Assembly: GCA_030533445.1 (NCBI GenBank)
Contig: CM060080.1
Location: 20,041,377-20,105,376, forward strand
Direction of reading: 5' to 3'
DNA length: 64,000 bases
From: Cyprinodon diabolis
Lineage: Eukaryota > Chordata > Actinopteri > Cyprinodontiformes > Cyprinodontidae
Below, in pieces: positions 33,609 to 44,511 of the stretch. Under the pieces are notes generated by a model. The model did not search any database. It was not told the origin of the DNA and saw only the letters and a list, made by a program, of their open reading frames with translations. The position numbers and the translations under genes were made by a program. The first letter of the stretch is position 1. Every line of letters starts with the position of its first letter.

Positions 33609-33656
33609 CAAGTTATTAGGCTTATTTTGCCCAAGGAACAAAACTGACTGTTCTGG
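33609..33656 (+). pseudogene. TRBJ: TCR beta J pseudogene J7
   Basis: Tail AYFAQGTKLTVL is clear, but the first Gly of FGxG is Ala, an in-frame TAG precedes it, the heptamer is AACTGTG 33602-33608, and the splice donor is ATAAG instead of GTAAG. Non-functional on four counts. A GGTTCATGT string at 33546-33554 upstream may belong to a further lost J. Confidence 0.88.
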
Positions 33657-33931
33657 ATAAGTAGGGCTTCAAACCATCCCCCCACTGACTTATTTAATCC
33701 AAAGCAAGTCCTTTTTGATAAATAACATCTATATTTTGCTGCTGAACTAAACTTATTTGACATAAAGGATTCAGGCGTTTTGGAGTAAAACAAGCTGCTC
33801 ATTGAGGTTTAGTATTGAAGCTATTTAACAGTGAAAAAATAGGTTGCTGTAACTCAAATAAAAGGAAAATATAAAAAGAAGTGTAAAATCAGCAACTTGT
33901 ATAGTTATAAGCATGGATCAGCTACACTGTG

Positions 33932-33982
33932 ACTCTGGTTATGAAGCTTTCTTCGGAGCAGGAACAAAGTTAACGGTTTTAG
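33932..33982 (+). CDS. TRBJ: TCR beta joining segment J8
   Basis: Encodes SGYEAFFGAGTKLTVL with a GTAAG donor. Heptamer CACTGTG 33925-33931; nonamer at 12 bp (GTTATAAGC) is weak. Confidence 0.9.
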
Positions 33983-34138
33983 GTAAGACACATCCTCTAA
34001 AAGGTAAGAAAAAGCTCAATAAACAAGAATAAAATTAATTTACAAATGAGTTTGTTTATATACATTTGAAAACAATCGATTTGGAACAGTAAAAAGTTTT
34101 AGGCTCTGCGCTTTTTGGCATGAAGCATGAACACTGTC

Positions 34139-34183
34139 AGTATGAAGCTTACTTTGGTCAGGGAACCAAACTGACTCTCCTTG
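34139..34183 (+). CDS. TRBJ: TCR beta joining segment J9
   Basis: Encodes YEAYFGQGTKLTLL with a GTAAG donor. Heptamer CACTGTC 34132-34138 (one change), 12 bp spacer, nonamer CTTTTTGGC 34111-34119. The shortest J here. Confidence 0.88.
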
Positions 34184-34339
34184 GTAAGTAAAAACATTCA
34201 AAATCTTATGAGCAGCCAACAAGAGAAGCAAAACACACAACTTCTAATTTTTCTGTTATTCGATAAGAATGTGTATTTTAAACTGTCATTAATCAAACAA
34301 CCACTGTTGTTTTTTCCTGTTAGAAAAAGCTTGAGTTTC

Positions 34340-34386
34340 TCTACCAAAGGTTCACGCCAGTAGAGGAGCAAAATTAACAGTTTTAG
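34340..34386 (+). pseudogene. TRBJ: TCR beta J pseudogene J10
   Basis: Only the tail survives: SRGAKLTVL read from AGTAGAGGAGCAAAATTAAC onward. The Phe-Gly start of FGxG is lost, no heptamer is recognisable, and the donor is ATAAG. It shares the donor defect with J7. Confidence 0.75.
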
Positions 34387-34570
34387 ATAAGAAACCCTCT
34401 TAAATGTTATTAAGTGTTGCATTAAAATTAAAGTTGCAACCTCTAAATCTGAGAAATTTGTGTGCATTACATTTTTTTATCAAACAAAGAAAGAAATAGC
34501 TGGTTTATTTACAGAGTAAGAAAGACAGAGGCAGCGGGAAGAGTTTTTGTTTCAGTTCGGAGTCTCTGTG

Positions 34571-34620
34571 CTCCTACAACGAAGCTTACTTTGGAACTGG
34601 AACTAAACTCACCGTTTTAG
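34571..34620 (+). CDS. TRBJ: TCR beta joining segment J11
   Basis: Encodes SYNEAYFGTGTKLTVL with a GTAAG donor. Heptamer CTCTGTG 34564-34570 (one change) with a good nonamer AGTTTTTGT 34542-34550; the spacer counts 13. Confidence 0.9.
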
Positions 34621-34875
34621 GTAAGAAATTTAAAAAAAAACTAGAAGCAAAAAACACTGCAGAAATTGGATTGTAAGGAACATATAAAATAAACCTGCTG
34701 AACAAAATTACTTTATTTTAATTAACTTAGCATACAAAGTAAAATCAAATGCCCTTAAATTGCATTCATGCCATTAGAATGTCTGTCTGTCATTGAGCAG
34801 CTGTTAAACATGTGGCTCGAAGCCCATGTTAGTCAGTCTCTCAGTCGGTTCTTATCAGCTCTGTGTAACACTGTG

Positions 34876-34926
34876 ACAGCCAGTCTGAAGCTTACTTTGG
34901 AGCTGGAACTAAACTCACCATTTTAG
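34876..34926 (+). CDS. TRBJ: TCR beta joining segment J12
   Basis: Encodes SQSEAYFGAGTKLTIL with a GTAAG donor. Heptamer CACTGTG 34869-34875; nonamer GGTTCTTAT 34847-34855 with a 13 bp spacer. Confidence 0.9.
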   Translation, partial: TASLKLTLELELNSPF

Positions 34927-35101
34927 GTAAGAAAATGAAATATGTACAAGAAAAGCTATCCAAGTTAGAGTTCTCATCGAGTAAATATTCTGATCTAAGA
35001 AAAAAAAAGGTTTCCATGCAGCTGGTGTTTATTTCATGTGCAGAAGAGCTTAAAGACGGTCGCAGGTTTTAGAGTTTTTTCTGCAGCTGTTGCTCAGTGT
35101 G

Positions 35102-35153
35102 AGCAACTTCAATCCTGCTTACTTCGGTAGAGGCACAAAACTCACAGTTTTAG
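35102..35153 (+). CDS. TRBJ: TCR beta joining segment J13
   Basis: Encodes SNFNPAYFGRGTKLTVL with a GTAAG donor. Heptamer CAGTGTG 35095-35101 and a T-rich nonamer GTTTTTTCT 35074-35082. Confidence 0.9.
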
Positions 35154-35511
35154 GTAAGAAAACTGATCAAAAATTATCTTTATGTTTGTAAGTAGATATA
35201 AATCAGAAGGATATCTAATTGCTTTGTTTTTCATTTTTGCTTACAAAGGTAAAAATGGATTCTAATCAATGAAGAAAGGCATCATTTTAATCATCTTTAA
35301 GCAGAGTTTAGGTTTGAATATTTTGCGTAACTCAATAAAAACCCAACATCTTGTCTTTTTTAAAACAGCATTAGTTTAAATGATGATCGAAGTCCTTAAG
35401 ATATGAAGGAATTAGTTAAACTAAAAGAAAATAAAGTTTCAGAATTGATGAATTCTGCTTGTGTCAGGACTCAGAGCGCGGTTAGTTTTTCACATGTCAC
35501 TGACTGCTGTG

Positions 35512-35564
35512 CTCTGGCAACTATCCGGCTTATTTTGGTGAAGGAACCAAACTCACAGTTATTG
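35512..35564 (+). CDS. TRBJ: TCR beta joining segment J14
   Basis: Encodes SGNYPAYFGEGTKLTVI with a GTAAG donor. The heptamer TGCTGTG 35505-35511 has two changes including the critical first base; nonamer AGTTTTTCA 35484-35492. Last J, only 132 bp before the constant gene. Recombination use is probably low. Confidence 0.85.
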
Positions 35565-35696
35565 GTAAGATTGCAGAAAAACAAAAAACCTCTCAAACGT
35601 AGAATGGCAGTAATGTCTGACAGTGTAAAGATTGTGTGTTATTGTGTCGTCATGCAGTGACTAAATCAACCGTTCTGTCTCATCTTTCATTAACAG

Positions 35697-36995
35697 AAGA
35701 CGGGCTAAAGATTACTCCACCAACAGTGAAAATTTTTCCACCGTCACCTAATGAGTGCAGATACAGAGACAAACCAGATTGGAAAATAAGGAAGACGCTG
35801 GTCTGTGTGGCCTCTGGTTTCTACCCAGATCATGTCAGTGTTTCCTGGAAGCTCAATGACGAGGAGGTCACTGATGGAGTGGCGACTGACCCGGCCGCCA
35901 AGAGGGATAAGAATAACAAATATTACACCATCACCAGCAGGCTGAGGGTTCTTGCAAAGCATTGGTTCAAACCCGAGATTAGATTCAGTTGCATCGTCCA
36001 TTTCTACAATGGAGAAAAAAACACCACACACCCAGCCTCTATTTCAGGTACGTGAGGAAAACATTATCCCTAAAGGGACTTTTTACATCATGTGATAATA
36101 TGTGTAACAGTTTCTTCTTCTATCGTCTTTCAGGAAATGAAACAGCTAACATCATGACACGAGGTGAATAAATATCTTTTCTTTAATTGTTCCTTTAACT
36201 CATATTGCTTAATTTCATGAAATCTGTTGATAAGAAATCGAGGATTAGTCTCCCCACTTAATGTTTCCCAAAAACCCCACAGAAAAATACCTGAAGATCA
36301 CCCAGAACGCCAAAGTCTCCTACAGCGTCCTGATCGTGAAGAGCTGCGTCTACGGGGCCTTGGTCTGCTTCCTGGTGTGGAAGCTTCAGGTCAGTTAAAC
36401 AAACTGACTTCTATAAGCAGCAATTATTTTTCCAGTAAACAGAACCTGATATAACATATTCATTGATGCAATCGAGCTCCACAGTTCCCTCAGTGCAATA
36501 AAGTAAGGTTTATAGCAGGATAAAACATTAAGTATTTAAAGGCAGGTCCATTAACAAAAAATATAAAATAGTTTGAATGCTGATCTCTGACTTCAAAAAG
36601 ATGTTTTTTGCTCTATTCAATTAAAGCCATGGATAACAGAATTGCTTGAAAGAGAAGGTAAAAATCAATAGGTGAGAAAAGGAACCCCCCCCATCCCTCC
36701 TAAAATAGCAGTGTGTAATTTATATATAGGTAAAATTAAATAAAACAAATGCTGATTTGCTGTAAATGGAAACTAAGTTCTGCAGGATTTTCAAAACCAA
36801 TTACATAAAAAATCAGATCAGTTGACTTTTCCACCATTTGAAGAACAGTATGAACCCTTTGGAAATTGCATTATTGCATTATTACAGTTTTTTTACTGCC
36901 TCCCATCTGGTTTAAACTACCAAAGAATACAGTTCTTAATAATTCTAAATTTATTCTTTGTTTTCCAGAGTTCATCGAGAAAACGGAGCAAGTGA
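35697..36995 (+). CDS. TRBC: TCR beta constant region, four exons
   Basis: Constant part of the TCR beta chain, which pairs with TCR alpha and CD3 at the T-cell surface. Exon 1 35697-36047: Ig C1 domain, opening E-D-G-L-K, with VCVASGFYP (first Cys), VSVSWKL (Trp) and FSCIVHF (second Cys). Exon 2 36134-36163: ten-codon hinge NETANIMTR. Exon 3 36283-36389: connecting peptide and membrane span with a central Lys (VLIVKSCVYGALVCFLVW). Exon 4 from 36969: tail SSRKRSK, stop 36993-36995. Exon 1 starts in phase 1, matching every J donor. About 171 residues, near mammalian length. Potential N-glycosylation sites NTT (domain) and NET (hinge). No hinge Cys for the usual interchain disulfide is seen. 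Confidence 0.96.
36390..36968 (+). other. Last TRBC intron
   Basis: Intron between the transmembrane and tail exons: GT at 36390, TTTTCCAG acceptor at 36961-36968, with a second AG two bases later. No other feature seen. Confidence 0.85.
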
Positions 36996-37220
36996 AAATG
37001 GAGAAAACCAGAACCAGAGGCTTATTTCAGGATCAAATTCTTGATCTTCTGTAAATACAATTTAAGGGTAGAAACATCTATTTCTGTTTATTAACCTACA
37101 AATGAGATGATAAAACGTTCTAAATAAAAAAATATATATATATGTTCCTGTTAAAAATTAAAAGCTTTTTTTTTTACCCTACTTGCTATTTTTTTCTTAA
37201 TAAAGACATCTTATCGAATA
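36996..37220 (+). terminator. TRBC 3' UTR and poly(A) signals
   Basis: AATAAA at 37123-37128 and again at 37199-37204 after a T-rich stretch. The second fits a mature 3' end about 220 bp after the stop. Confidence 0.7.
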
Positions 37221-37559
37221 TTTCCATTCTAGTGCTGGTTTTATTCTCTCTTCTCATCAGTGGTTTCTAAGATGCTGTCATATTTTCAGAGAAATGTGTG
37301 CCTTTTTCTCTGCATAAATGTGTCATGTAGGAACTCTAGAAAATGTTATTTGCTGGTTTAACTGATTCATAAGGAAACTTATAAGCTTGAAAACATTTTT
37401 TTTCCATTTTTCCGATTGCTTCTGAATATGTATATCTCCTTAAAATCATGTTGATATCACATCTAAATATTCAAATGAAAACAAATGATCGAGTTACGGT
37501 TAATTTAGTTTTTCCATTTTGCATGAAGAAAGGTGATTGTTATGTTTCATACTCTCTGT

Positions 37560-37770
37560 TACTGGAACAGTGGGAGTCACATAAGAGCAGGAAGTCACTG
37601 TTCTGATCTGTGCAGAGAAGAAGGTCAGATCTGCTGCAGAGGAGGAAGACAGAGCGAAAGGAGCAGAGGACAGGATGTGGTCACAGAGCAGCCTGCAGCT
37701 CCGTCTCCATACTGAGAAACGACAGAGATGCAACCTTTAACCTTTACCACAACCTCCGGCTCTCTGGTTG
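37560..37770 (+). promoter_or_regulatory. Candidate TCR beta enhancer
   Basis: Contains CAGGATGTGGTCA at 37671-37683, an Ets core (GGAT) fused to a Runx core (TGTGGT). This composite is the signature of TCR enhancers in mammals. Further Ets-like sites are CAGGAAGT 37588-37595 and GAGGAAG near 37640; an AP-1/CRE-like GGAGTCACA lies near 37573. It sits about 0.4 kb past the constant-gene poly(A) signal, on the side where mouse Ebeta lies relative to its last constant gene. Inferred from motifs only. Confidence 0.5.
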
Positions 37771-37773
37771 CAC

Positions 37774-38395
37774 CTGCATCCGTCTACCAACACGATCACA
37801 CATTTACACCACCCGGCTCAGAACAAACAGCTGCCTCAAGCTCCATTTCTGCATCAACCGAAGCGAAAAAAAAAAAAAAAAAAAGAGCATCTGTCTTCAT
37901 GTGTTATATGACAATCAACCGACGACAGCTGTTCGTTATGATCTGGTGCAAAATTTTGAAATTAGTTCATTAAAACAACGGAAAAAAGCACCTCACACTG
38001 TGCAGGACATCATTACTTTTTAGGTGTCTATGCCACAAGCATCCTCCAATATTTTTTATTTGACGTGTCCTCAGTTGGGGTCAAGCTGAGAAGGAAGCAT
38101 CTGTTTCACCCACAGTTTCCGTATAAACATGTTTGTTCTGATCTATGTCAGGAAGAACACACAGGAGTATCTGTGAGGCAGCAACAGATCCATGTTTTCT
38201 GTGACACCTGTTGTTTAATTACGTTCCTTCTACTGAAAACCACCCTCTTAAAAATTTCACTGTGCAGATTAAGAAAAGTGAAATAAAAAATAAATGACTT
38301 TATAGAAGAAAAGTCACAGATTATCAAAATGCAGATATGATATCACTTTTGTTACTTTGCCTCACAAAAGACTCTTCACGTTTTAAAGTTATTCT
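37774..38395. other. Non-coding stretch with poly(A) tract
   Basis: An A run at about 37866-37883 may mark an old retroposon end. Otherwise nothing identified. Confidence 0.45.
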
Positions 38396-38399
38396 TAGG

Positions 38400-38449
38400 A
38401 ATAGAATAGAATAGAATAGAATAGAATAGAATAGAATAGAATAGAATAG
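38400..38449. repeat. (GAATA)n microsatellite
   Basis: About ten tandem GAATA units. The same pentamer forms the tail of the LINE fragment at 23438. Confidence 0.95.
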
Positions 38450-38739
38450 TACAGCTATCTAGTAATTATGTAGAGAAATGCTAAGGTTTTTTATTTGTTG
38501 GAAGGTTTATTGGTTTTCAGGTCTTCTGGCTTAAATCCACTCTATACACTCAGCACCAGAACCAAACATGAATTTACAGCTTTTAGTTTATATGCTCCAC
38601 TAATCTGGAATAAAATCCAAGAAAACTAAAATCCAAAGGTCATTTAAATCAGTTTAAAAAATCCACTTTTCTCTGGCTGTGCTATCTAAACATTATTTAT
38701 TTAATTTATTTTTTTTATTTATTTAAGGTTGTAGTCATA

Positions 38740-39650
38740 CTTCCTTTCATACTTCAGATCGGGGATGCTGTTTTGGGAAGTTTAAAAGAAGGTTTGGTCA
38801 AATATAATAAGAAAGCAGCCAAGGGAACCGTAATAACCGTAAGGGAGCCTAAAAGATCTCAGTGCAGATTTCAAGACATATAGGAGATACGGCAAACAGA
38901 TGGAGGGTGGTGATCTGCAGATTAGAAAAAATTTAAACTTTACACTAAAAACCAATGAGGAGCAACTAAGACTGATGTTAGCAGCATCATACTATGGGAA
39001 TGCTTCTCTTCAGCAGGGAAATAAAAGATGGTCTAGAAAAGCTTTGAAAGGCTGCAAAAGACCTGAGATAAGGTTGGACTGTGGGCTTGGACAGAGAAAG
39101 TCTAAGTGTTAGAAAGGCTCGGTTAAAGCTCAAATCTAAATCCAGATGAGGATTTAGGTTGACCTTAACAGAGGATCTGTCTAACCAACCTGAGCTCAGT
39201 CTGACTGCCGCAATATTTATTGGTGCAATATATTCATTATTCTAGGGTTTGATCATTCTAATTTTTTGAAAATGTTCTCATACAGTACATCCCCTGCATA
39301 CCAGCAGCGTTTACATTTTTTTGTGCATTTAAATAAAAATGCAGACATTTTTTCCTAAAACTCTGTAAAACTTTAAACCTGTTAATGTGTAAAGCTAGAA
39401 GAAACATACCACAGGAGTTCTGGCTCTGAAGGGTATTGACTCAGGCTGTATGCAAAAATTTACTTTTTAGATTTTTATTTGCAGAATAAACAAAATCATT
39501 CCCTTCCACAATTATGTGTTTCTGTTGGTCTGTTGCATAAAATCTTATAAAAAATGTTAGGTCTACTATAAAAGTTTCAAATGGTCTACACACTTTGGAG
39601 GTGTTCTACAGTACGTAGAGGTATTCTGGTATAAATAATATTAAACCTTT
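38740..39650 (+). mobile_element. Decayed Tc1-like DNA transposon
   Basis: Words such as CAGCATCATACTATGGGAAT, TTCTCTTCAGCAGGGA, AGGCTGCAAAAGACCTGAGA, then GGGTATTGACTCAGGCTGTA and CTTCCACAATTATGTGTTTC, occur in the order I know from a widespread fish Tc1 family (transposase 3' half and right arm). Stops and deletions abound. It is a different family from the intact copy at 45.2 kb. Confidence 0.65.
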
Positions 39651-39659
39651 TGGCAATAT

Positions 39660-42230
39660 GTAACTGCTTAAAAAAAATCCAAAATAAAGTTTAAATTAAA
39701 ATTTGAATCCACAAGTAATTCTTAATTATCCTTACAGAAATGTTTGCCTGCATACAATAAAACAGTAATACACATAAATGAAATAATGATAACAACAACA
39801 AGGTTTTAGAGTAACACTGAAAATTAAAGTAATATATGCGTAGTATAGAAACATGAAAAGCACTAAAAGATCCATCTGAGTACAGCAGATGCAGGCGGAA
39901 ACATAAAAGCAGTAACTCACGCAGAAACACGACACCAAGTGTTTAATTCGTGCATGTTCATACTTCTGAATCAGTCACTACTTTAACATGATGTAAAAAC
40001 TGGATTGACTTAATATAGATTTAATTTTAAAAGACAGATATCACTACTTAAAACAGACAAAAACAGCAGAAAAACCTTTTATAAAATCCAGATTCACATT
40101 CAGAACAAACTGAATATGTGTATATGCAGTAAACACTTAAACAATGATTTTTTCAAAACCTCAAAACTTGTGGTATCAATGTAATCATTGCAATTGTTTC
40201 CTCAAATCAGTTTGAATAGCATTAAAAATTTTATACAACACAATATCATCATATGAAGAACCTTGGTTAACTATTAAAACTAAGGTTAAAGAAGAGATAT
40301 AGCACTAAAAAATAATAATTTAGGCAGGGACAGTAGCGACAGGTACGTTGCTGAAGTTTGCCTGCAATGAGCTAAGCTTTTATACAAGAACTTGAAGAAA
40401 TAAATGAATTTACGTATCTTGGGAGGGTTTCACCTTTTTTTATGACAGCGTACCTCATGAACAAGCAGCAATGCAAAGAGCGCCCTCCATTGGATAAACT
40501 GTAACACTGCTGTCAGAGCAACAAATCTCTGAGCTAAAACAGATTTTAAGTAAATATAATTTAAATTGAATAATAACAGACACACAAAAATAATAGTAAT
40601 CATAATGGCACATTTATAATTAATTCTTGCAAGAATAACAACTTATAGAGGAATCAATCAAACTCACATCTAACAGAGTAGTTGCTATCTATATATAAAC
40701 CTTTACAAAGCAGAAGGATGTGTGGAGGGCCAAACCTCGAGCCCTGCATATCTAAAAGAGGCCAGCTTATTGTGAAGCTCTGAAGAAAGAAAAACAATCT
40801 CTCATACCAGGACAAGACCCTGCATTCAATGTATCTCTTAGGGATGCCTAAATGACCTGGTAAAGGAGATGTTATGGACAATAGTGATTTAGCGCACACA
40901 AACTGAGATTTTAGGAAGGAGCTTCCTGACAGGTCAGGAAATTCATAATTCATCCAAGAGCCATGCAGGTAGATATATTCAGTAGACAAACAGTAAATCT
41001 AAACTGTGACTGAAAAGGCAATATAGTAATACTGGTTTTGATGGATCCCATGTCCGTGTAGCTGTTATTATCCTGGTGTTTGAGTGTCAAGTTGGGTGTA
41101 ACTATGTCTCTCCTTTAAAAAAGTTCCCACACGTCTGATATGGAAGCAGCTCATATCAAACTGCCATCTGGGTACTGTAGAAAAGTGCAGGACAAAACAA
41201 AGCAAACACAAACATCATGGCTTCCAGACAAACATTAGAAAGTTTATTCATTCCCTTGATTAATGTGCAAGAGAAAAAAACATCCACAAATCACTGCGGT
41301 CAGGATTGACCCATATGAAACAGAAAAGTTGGACAAACTGCCTCTGATATCCTATTGACATATTTTACATAACAATCTCCTACACAGAGAAGCTATGCGA
41401 CCTGACATCCATGGACACATTCAAACAGTGTTTGAGAAATTGTTTAAAGGACGTCCGAACTCTTTATATGAATAATTAGGTTCTGGTGACTGGCAGAGTG
41501 AGTAACTACTGTATGCATACATGTCCCTCCCAGATTAGAGATAGAGGCTACATTATCAGCACTGCTGACATGTTTAAGGACACTGTGAATTAGGAAAGTT
41601 CCACGATAGTAATGTTCTAATTACAATGCATCGTAGGGTAGCCTTGCGTAGTTAAGGCATGCACAGCAGAGACATACTAAACATGAACGCAGCAGCTACA
41701 ACACACATACAGCTAAACACTTTTATACAAAAAGCTTGGTATAACAGAAACTCTGGCTTGGAAACTTTCTCAGCACACAGCTCCACTGTTTGAGGTCATA
41801 CAAATTTTCAGATTTCTGGAATGTAATGAAAACTGAGCTTTGCAAAACTGTCTGCTCACGCTGGAACATCCCTTTGCCCAGCATGAAACAATCACTGCAA
41901 GCTTAGTGTAAACTAAAAGTAAAACAACACGGAGATCTAATTTACTGAGCGGTTTCTAAAGCGATTCTTTCTACCAACATGGTTAGTGACAAAAATGGAT
42001 ACCGCTGTCAGTGGGGACACTGAGGGAAGATGTCCGCCCATATTTTAAGGGACCCCTCCTCATCCCCTCTTCCCACATAAGGTTATAATTGACTCTGCTG
42101 GTAAAATCCATCATTAGTGTTCCGTTATTTAGACTAATTTACATTATATGATGCGCTTAGAGCCCAAATCAAAGATCTGAGACCTAAATTATACAAATAC
42201 ATTTTCATAGAGTGCAAATAATTTGCTCCC
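39660..42230. other. Long intergenic stretch between C and the downstream V block
   Basis: 2.6 kb of AT-rich sequence. Several short open frames (one of 111 codons on the minus strand at 40654-40989) resemble no family I know. No V, D, J or C remnant seen. Confidence 0.45.
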
Positions 42231-42371
42231 CACACCCCTTTCAGTGCTGTGGTATGTGATGTCACATGGGAACGGTACAGAAGATTTAAGATTTTGCTTG
42301 AGGGTGGTTGCTGCCAGTTGCCTGGCTGCACACCATTCATTCCCTACAGCTCATTACAAACGTCCTACATT

Positions 42372-42844
42372 ATGATCTGCCAACAAAAAAACTCATTTAT
42401 TCAAAACCTTGTCTCGATTTCAGTGCTTTTGCTGTGGACATCAGGTGATTAAACAAATATTAGATGCGTACTTTAAGCTAAATAAGTTTTATTTCACATT
42501 TTGGGCAAACACTTCTGTTTTTTTTTTTTTCCCACTCAGGCTGTCTTGGTGGGAGTGATGTGACCCAGACCCCCATGCTGTGGAAGTCTGTGGGTGAAGA
42601 TGCAACGATGGAGTGCAAACATACCAAGGGTGCTGGCTATTACCAGATGTACTGGTACAGACAGCTGCCTGGAGAAACTATGAAACTTGTTGTTTTTACA
42701 ACAACAGCTACAGTAAATCATGACTTTGGAGATTTCAATAAAGACAAATTTTCTGCCAACAAGACTGAAGCTGAAAAAGGATCGTTTAGAGTGAAGAAAC
42801 TGCAGCCAGAAGATAAAGGCTTGTATTTCTGTGCTGTGAGTCAA
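42372..42844 (+). CDS. TRBV: TCR beta variable segment V14, downstream of C
   Basis: V exon 42540-42844: GGSDVTQTPMLWKSVGEDAT-type start, first Cys MECKHTK, core Trp MYWYRQLPG, second Cys YFCAVS. Heptamer CACAGTG 42845-42851, 23 bp spacer, perfect nonamer ACAAAAACC 42875-42883. Relative to V15 and V16 the usual leader ATG is mutated. An upstream in-frame ATG at 42372 gives a longer leader exon 42372-42444 (MICQQKNSFIQNLVSISVLL then LWTS), still hydrophobic enough to be a signal peptide. Oldest copy of a V14-V16 tandem triplication. Same orientation as the upstream locus. Probably functional if the alternate start works. Confidence 0.87.
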
Positions 42845-42889
42845 CACAGTGATACAAACACATGTGTGAGCTGAACAAAAACCTCTTAG

Positions 42890-43430
42890 CACTGTTTATC
42901 TCTCATCCAACCACACATTGTCTCACAGTAATAATAAGAACCCCCCATATCCAGCTGTAGTGACAGCAGAGCTCCCATCATACACACTAACAGTGGCTGT
43001 TGTCTCTGGGTTCAGTCCTCATAATCCAATAATGATCCCAGCTGCTTTGATAAGGCAGCTCCATCCTGTATTGAAAGTATAATAATTCTGATTCACAAAC
43101 AAATGAGTTGCAAGTATTTGGTAAAATTCATTCTGCTTCACATAAATTTGAAAACTACCTCAGGATGAATTAATTTCCTGCATCCTGTTCACTAACCAGG
43201 GTTCTTGTATGTAAAAAGTAATTCAAAAAATGCCCTGAAACATGTGTTGTCGCCCTCCATGCAATAGTTTGATCTATTTAAAGAAAATTAAAAAAAAACT
43301 GGGATAATGCGCTGTCATCACAGCAACATTAACCCATAATTACGCTCATTGTAGAAACAGGGGAAAATGGTAACACAAATGATGAGGTTAATAATTGAAG
43401 CTAAACTGCATCCTTACTGATTTCGGACAT
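42890..43430. other. V14 3' flank, repeated after V15
   Basis: Homologous to 44945-45221 plus 46470-46620, apart from the Tc1 insertion. The uninterrupted counterpart of the Tc1 site (CCTGAAACATGTGTTGTCG) is at about 43230. No gene. Confidence 0.7.
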
Positions 43431-43974
43431 TCAGTTTCACTCCAAAATTTAAGCAAAGATTAAAGTTTAATAGATGTTTTTAAATGCTTACGATGAATAA
43501 GCATTAAAACTATTGTGTGATACATATGTTTGCACGGGGAGCCTCTACTATACATGAGGACCTGTCACATCATCAAAAATAGAGCCATATGCCAATTTAA
43601 ATCTCAATTGAAAGTTTACACAATATTTTAATGCTTTTTCATCTCATTACTGCTCCCCCCTATTATAGAACGACTTGTGGGATCAGATTTACCTGATGAA
43701 TTGTGACAAGGTGTGCTATAAACGGCTCAAAGCGCTCAAAACTTTTTAGATTTCTACATTTCTGTGTACATTATCAAACAGGTGTGTCAGTATTACAGAC
43801 ATTTCTGTGAATGACTGCAGTACCCTTGGTCCTTTGCTCCTACCATCAACATCCTGTAGCTTCATAAGACAACACAAAACCACCTCCTTCAGAGATACAC
43901 AGAGAGTGTCTCATGACTCTCTCCCTGCAGCTCAAAGTAGCAGTTCTACATTATGGTCAGGCAGCAAAAAAGTC

Positions 43975-44414
43975 ATGTTTAGTCAAAACCTCATCACATT
44001 TTCGGTCTTTCTGCTGTGGACATCAGGTGAATAACCATAAATATCTGTTTTGATCCAAAGATTTGCTACATTTAACATTTTGCATGACATCTCTGTTCTG
44101 TTCATCCAGGCTGTCTTGGTGGGAGTGATGTGACCCAGACCCCCATGCTGTGGAAGTCTGTGGGTGAAGATGCAACGATTGAATGCGAACATACCAAGGG
44201 TGTTGACTATTACCAGATGTATTGGTACAGACAGCTGCCTGGAGAAACTATGAAACTTGTTGTTTTCACATCAACAGTTTCAAAAAATCATGACTTTGGA
44301 GATTTTGGAAATGAAAAATTCAATGCCACCAAAACTGAGGTTGAGAAAGGAACGTTTACAGTGAAGAATCTACAACCAAAAGATAAAGGCTTGTATTTCT
44401 GCGCTGTGTCAAAA
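43975..44414 (+). CDS. TRBV: TCR beta variable segment V15, downstream of C
   Basis: Leader exon 43975-44026 (MFSQNLITFSVFLLWTS); V exon 44110-44414. First Cys IECEHTK, core Trp MYWYRQLPG, second Cys YFCAVSK. Heptamer CACAGTG 44415-44421, 23 bp spacer, perfect nonamer ACAAAAACC 44445-44453. Upstream and coding sequence are nearly identical to V16, 3.24 kb further on. Predicted functional. Confidence 0.92.
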
Positions 44415-44511
44415 CACAGTGATACAAACACATGTGTGAGCTGAACAAAAACCTCTTGGCACTGTTGATCTCTAATCCAACCACACATTGTCTCACAGTA
44501 ATAATAAGACC

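Noticed and set aside
32120..35500. A second D segment among the J segments
   Set aside because: No other place shows a short G-rich core with signals on both sides.
37610..38023. 137-codon open frame after the constant gene
   Set aside because: Runs through a poly(A) tract and the candidate enhancer; composition does not look coding.
40654..40989. 111-codon minus-strand open frame
   Set aside because: No recognisable motif or neighbouring gene signals; length expected by chance in 64 kb.
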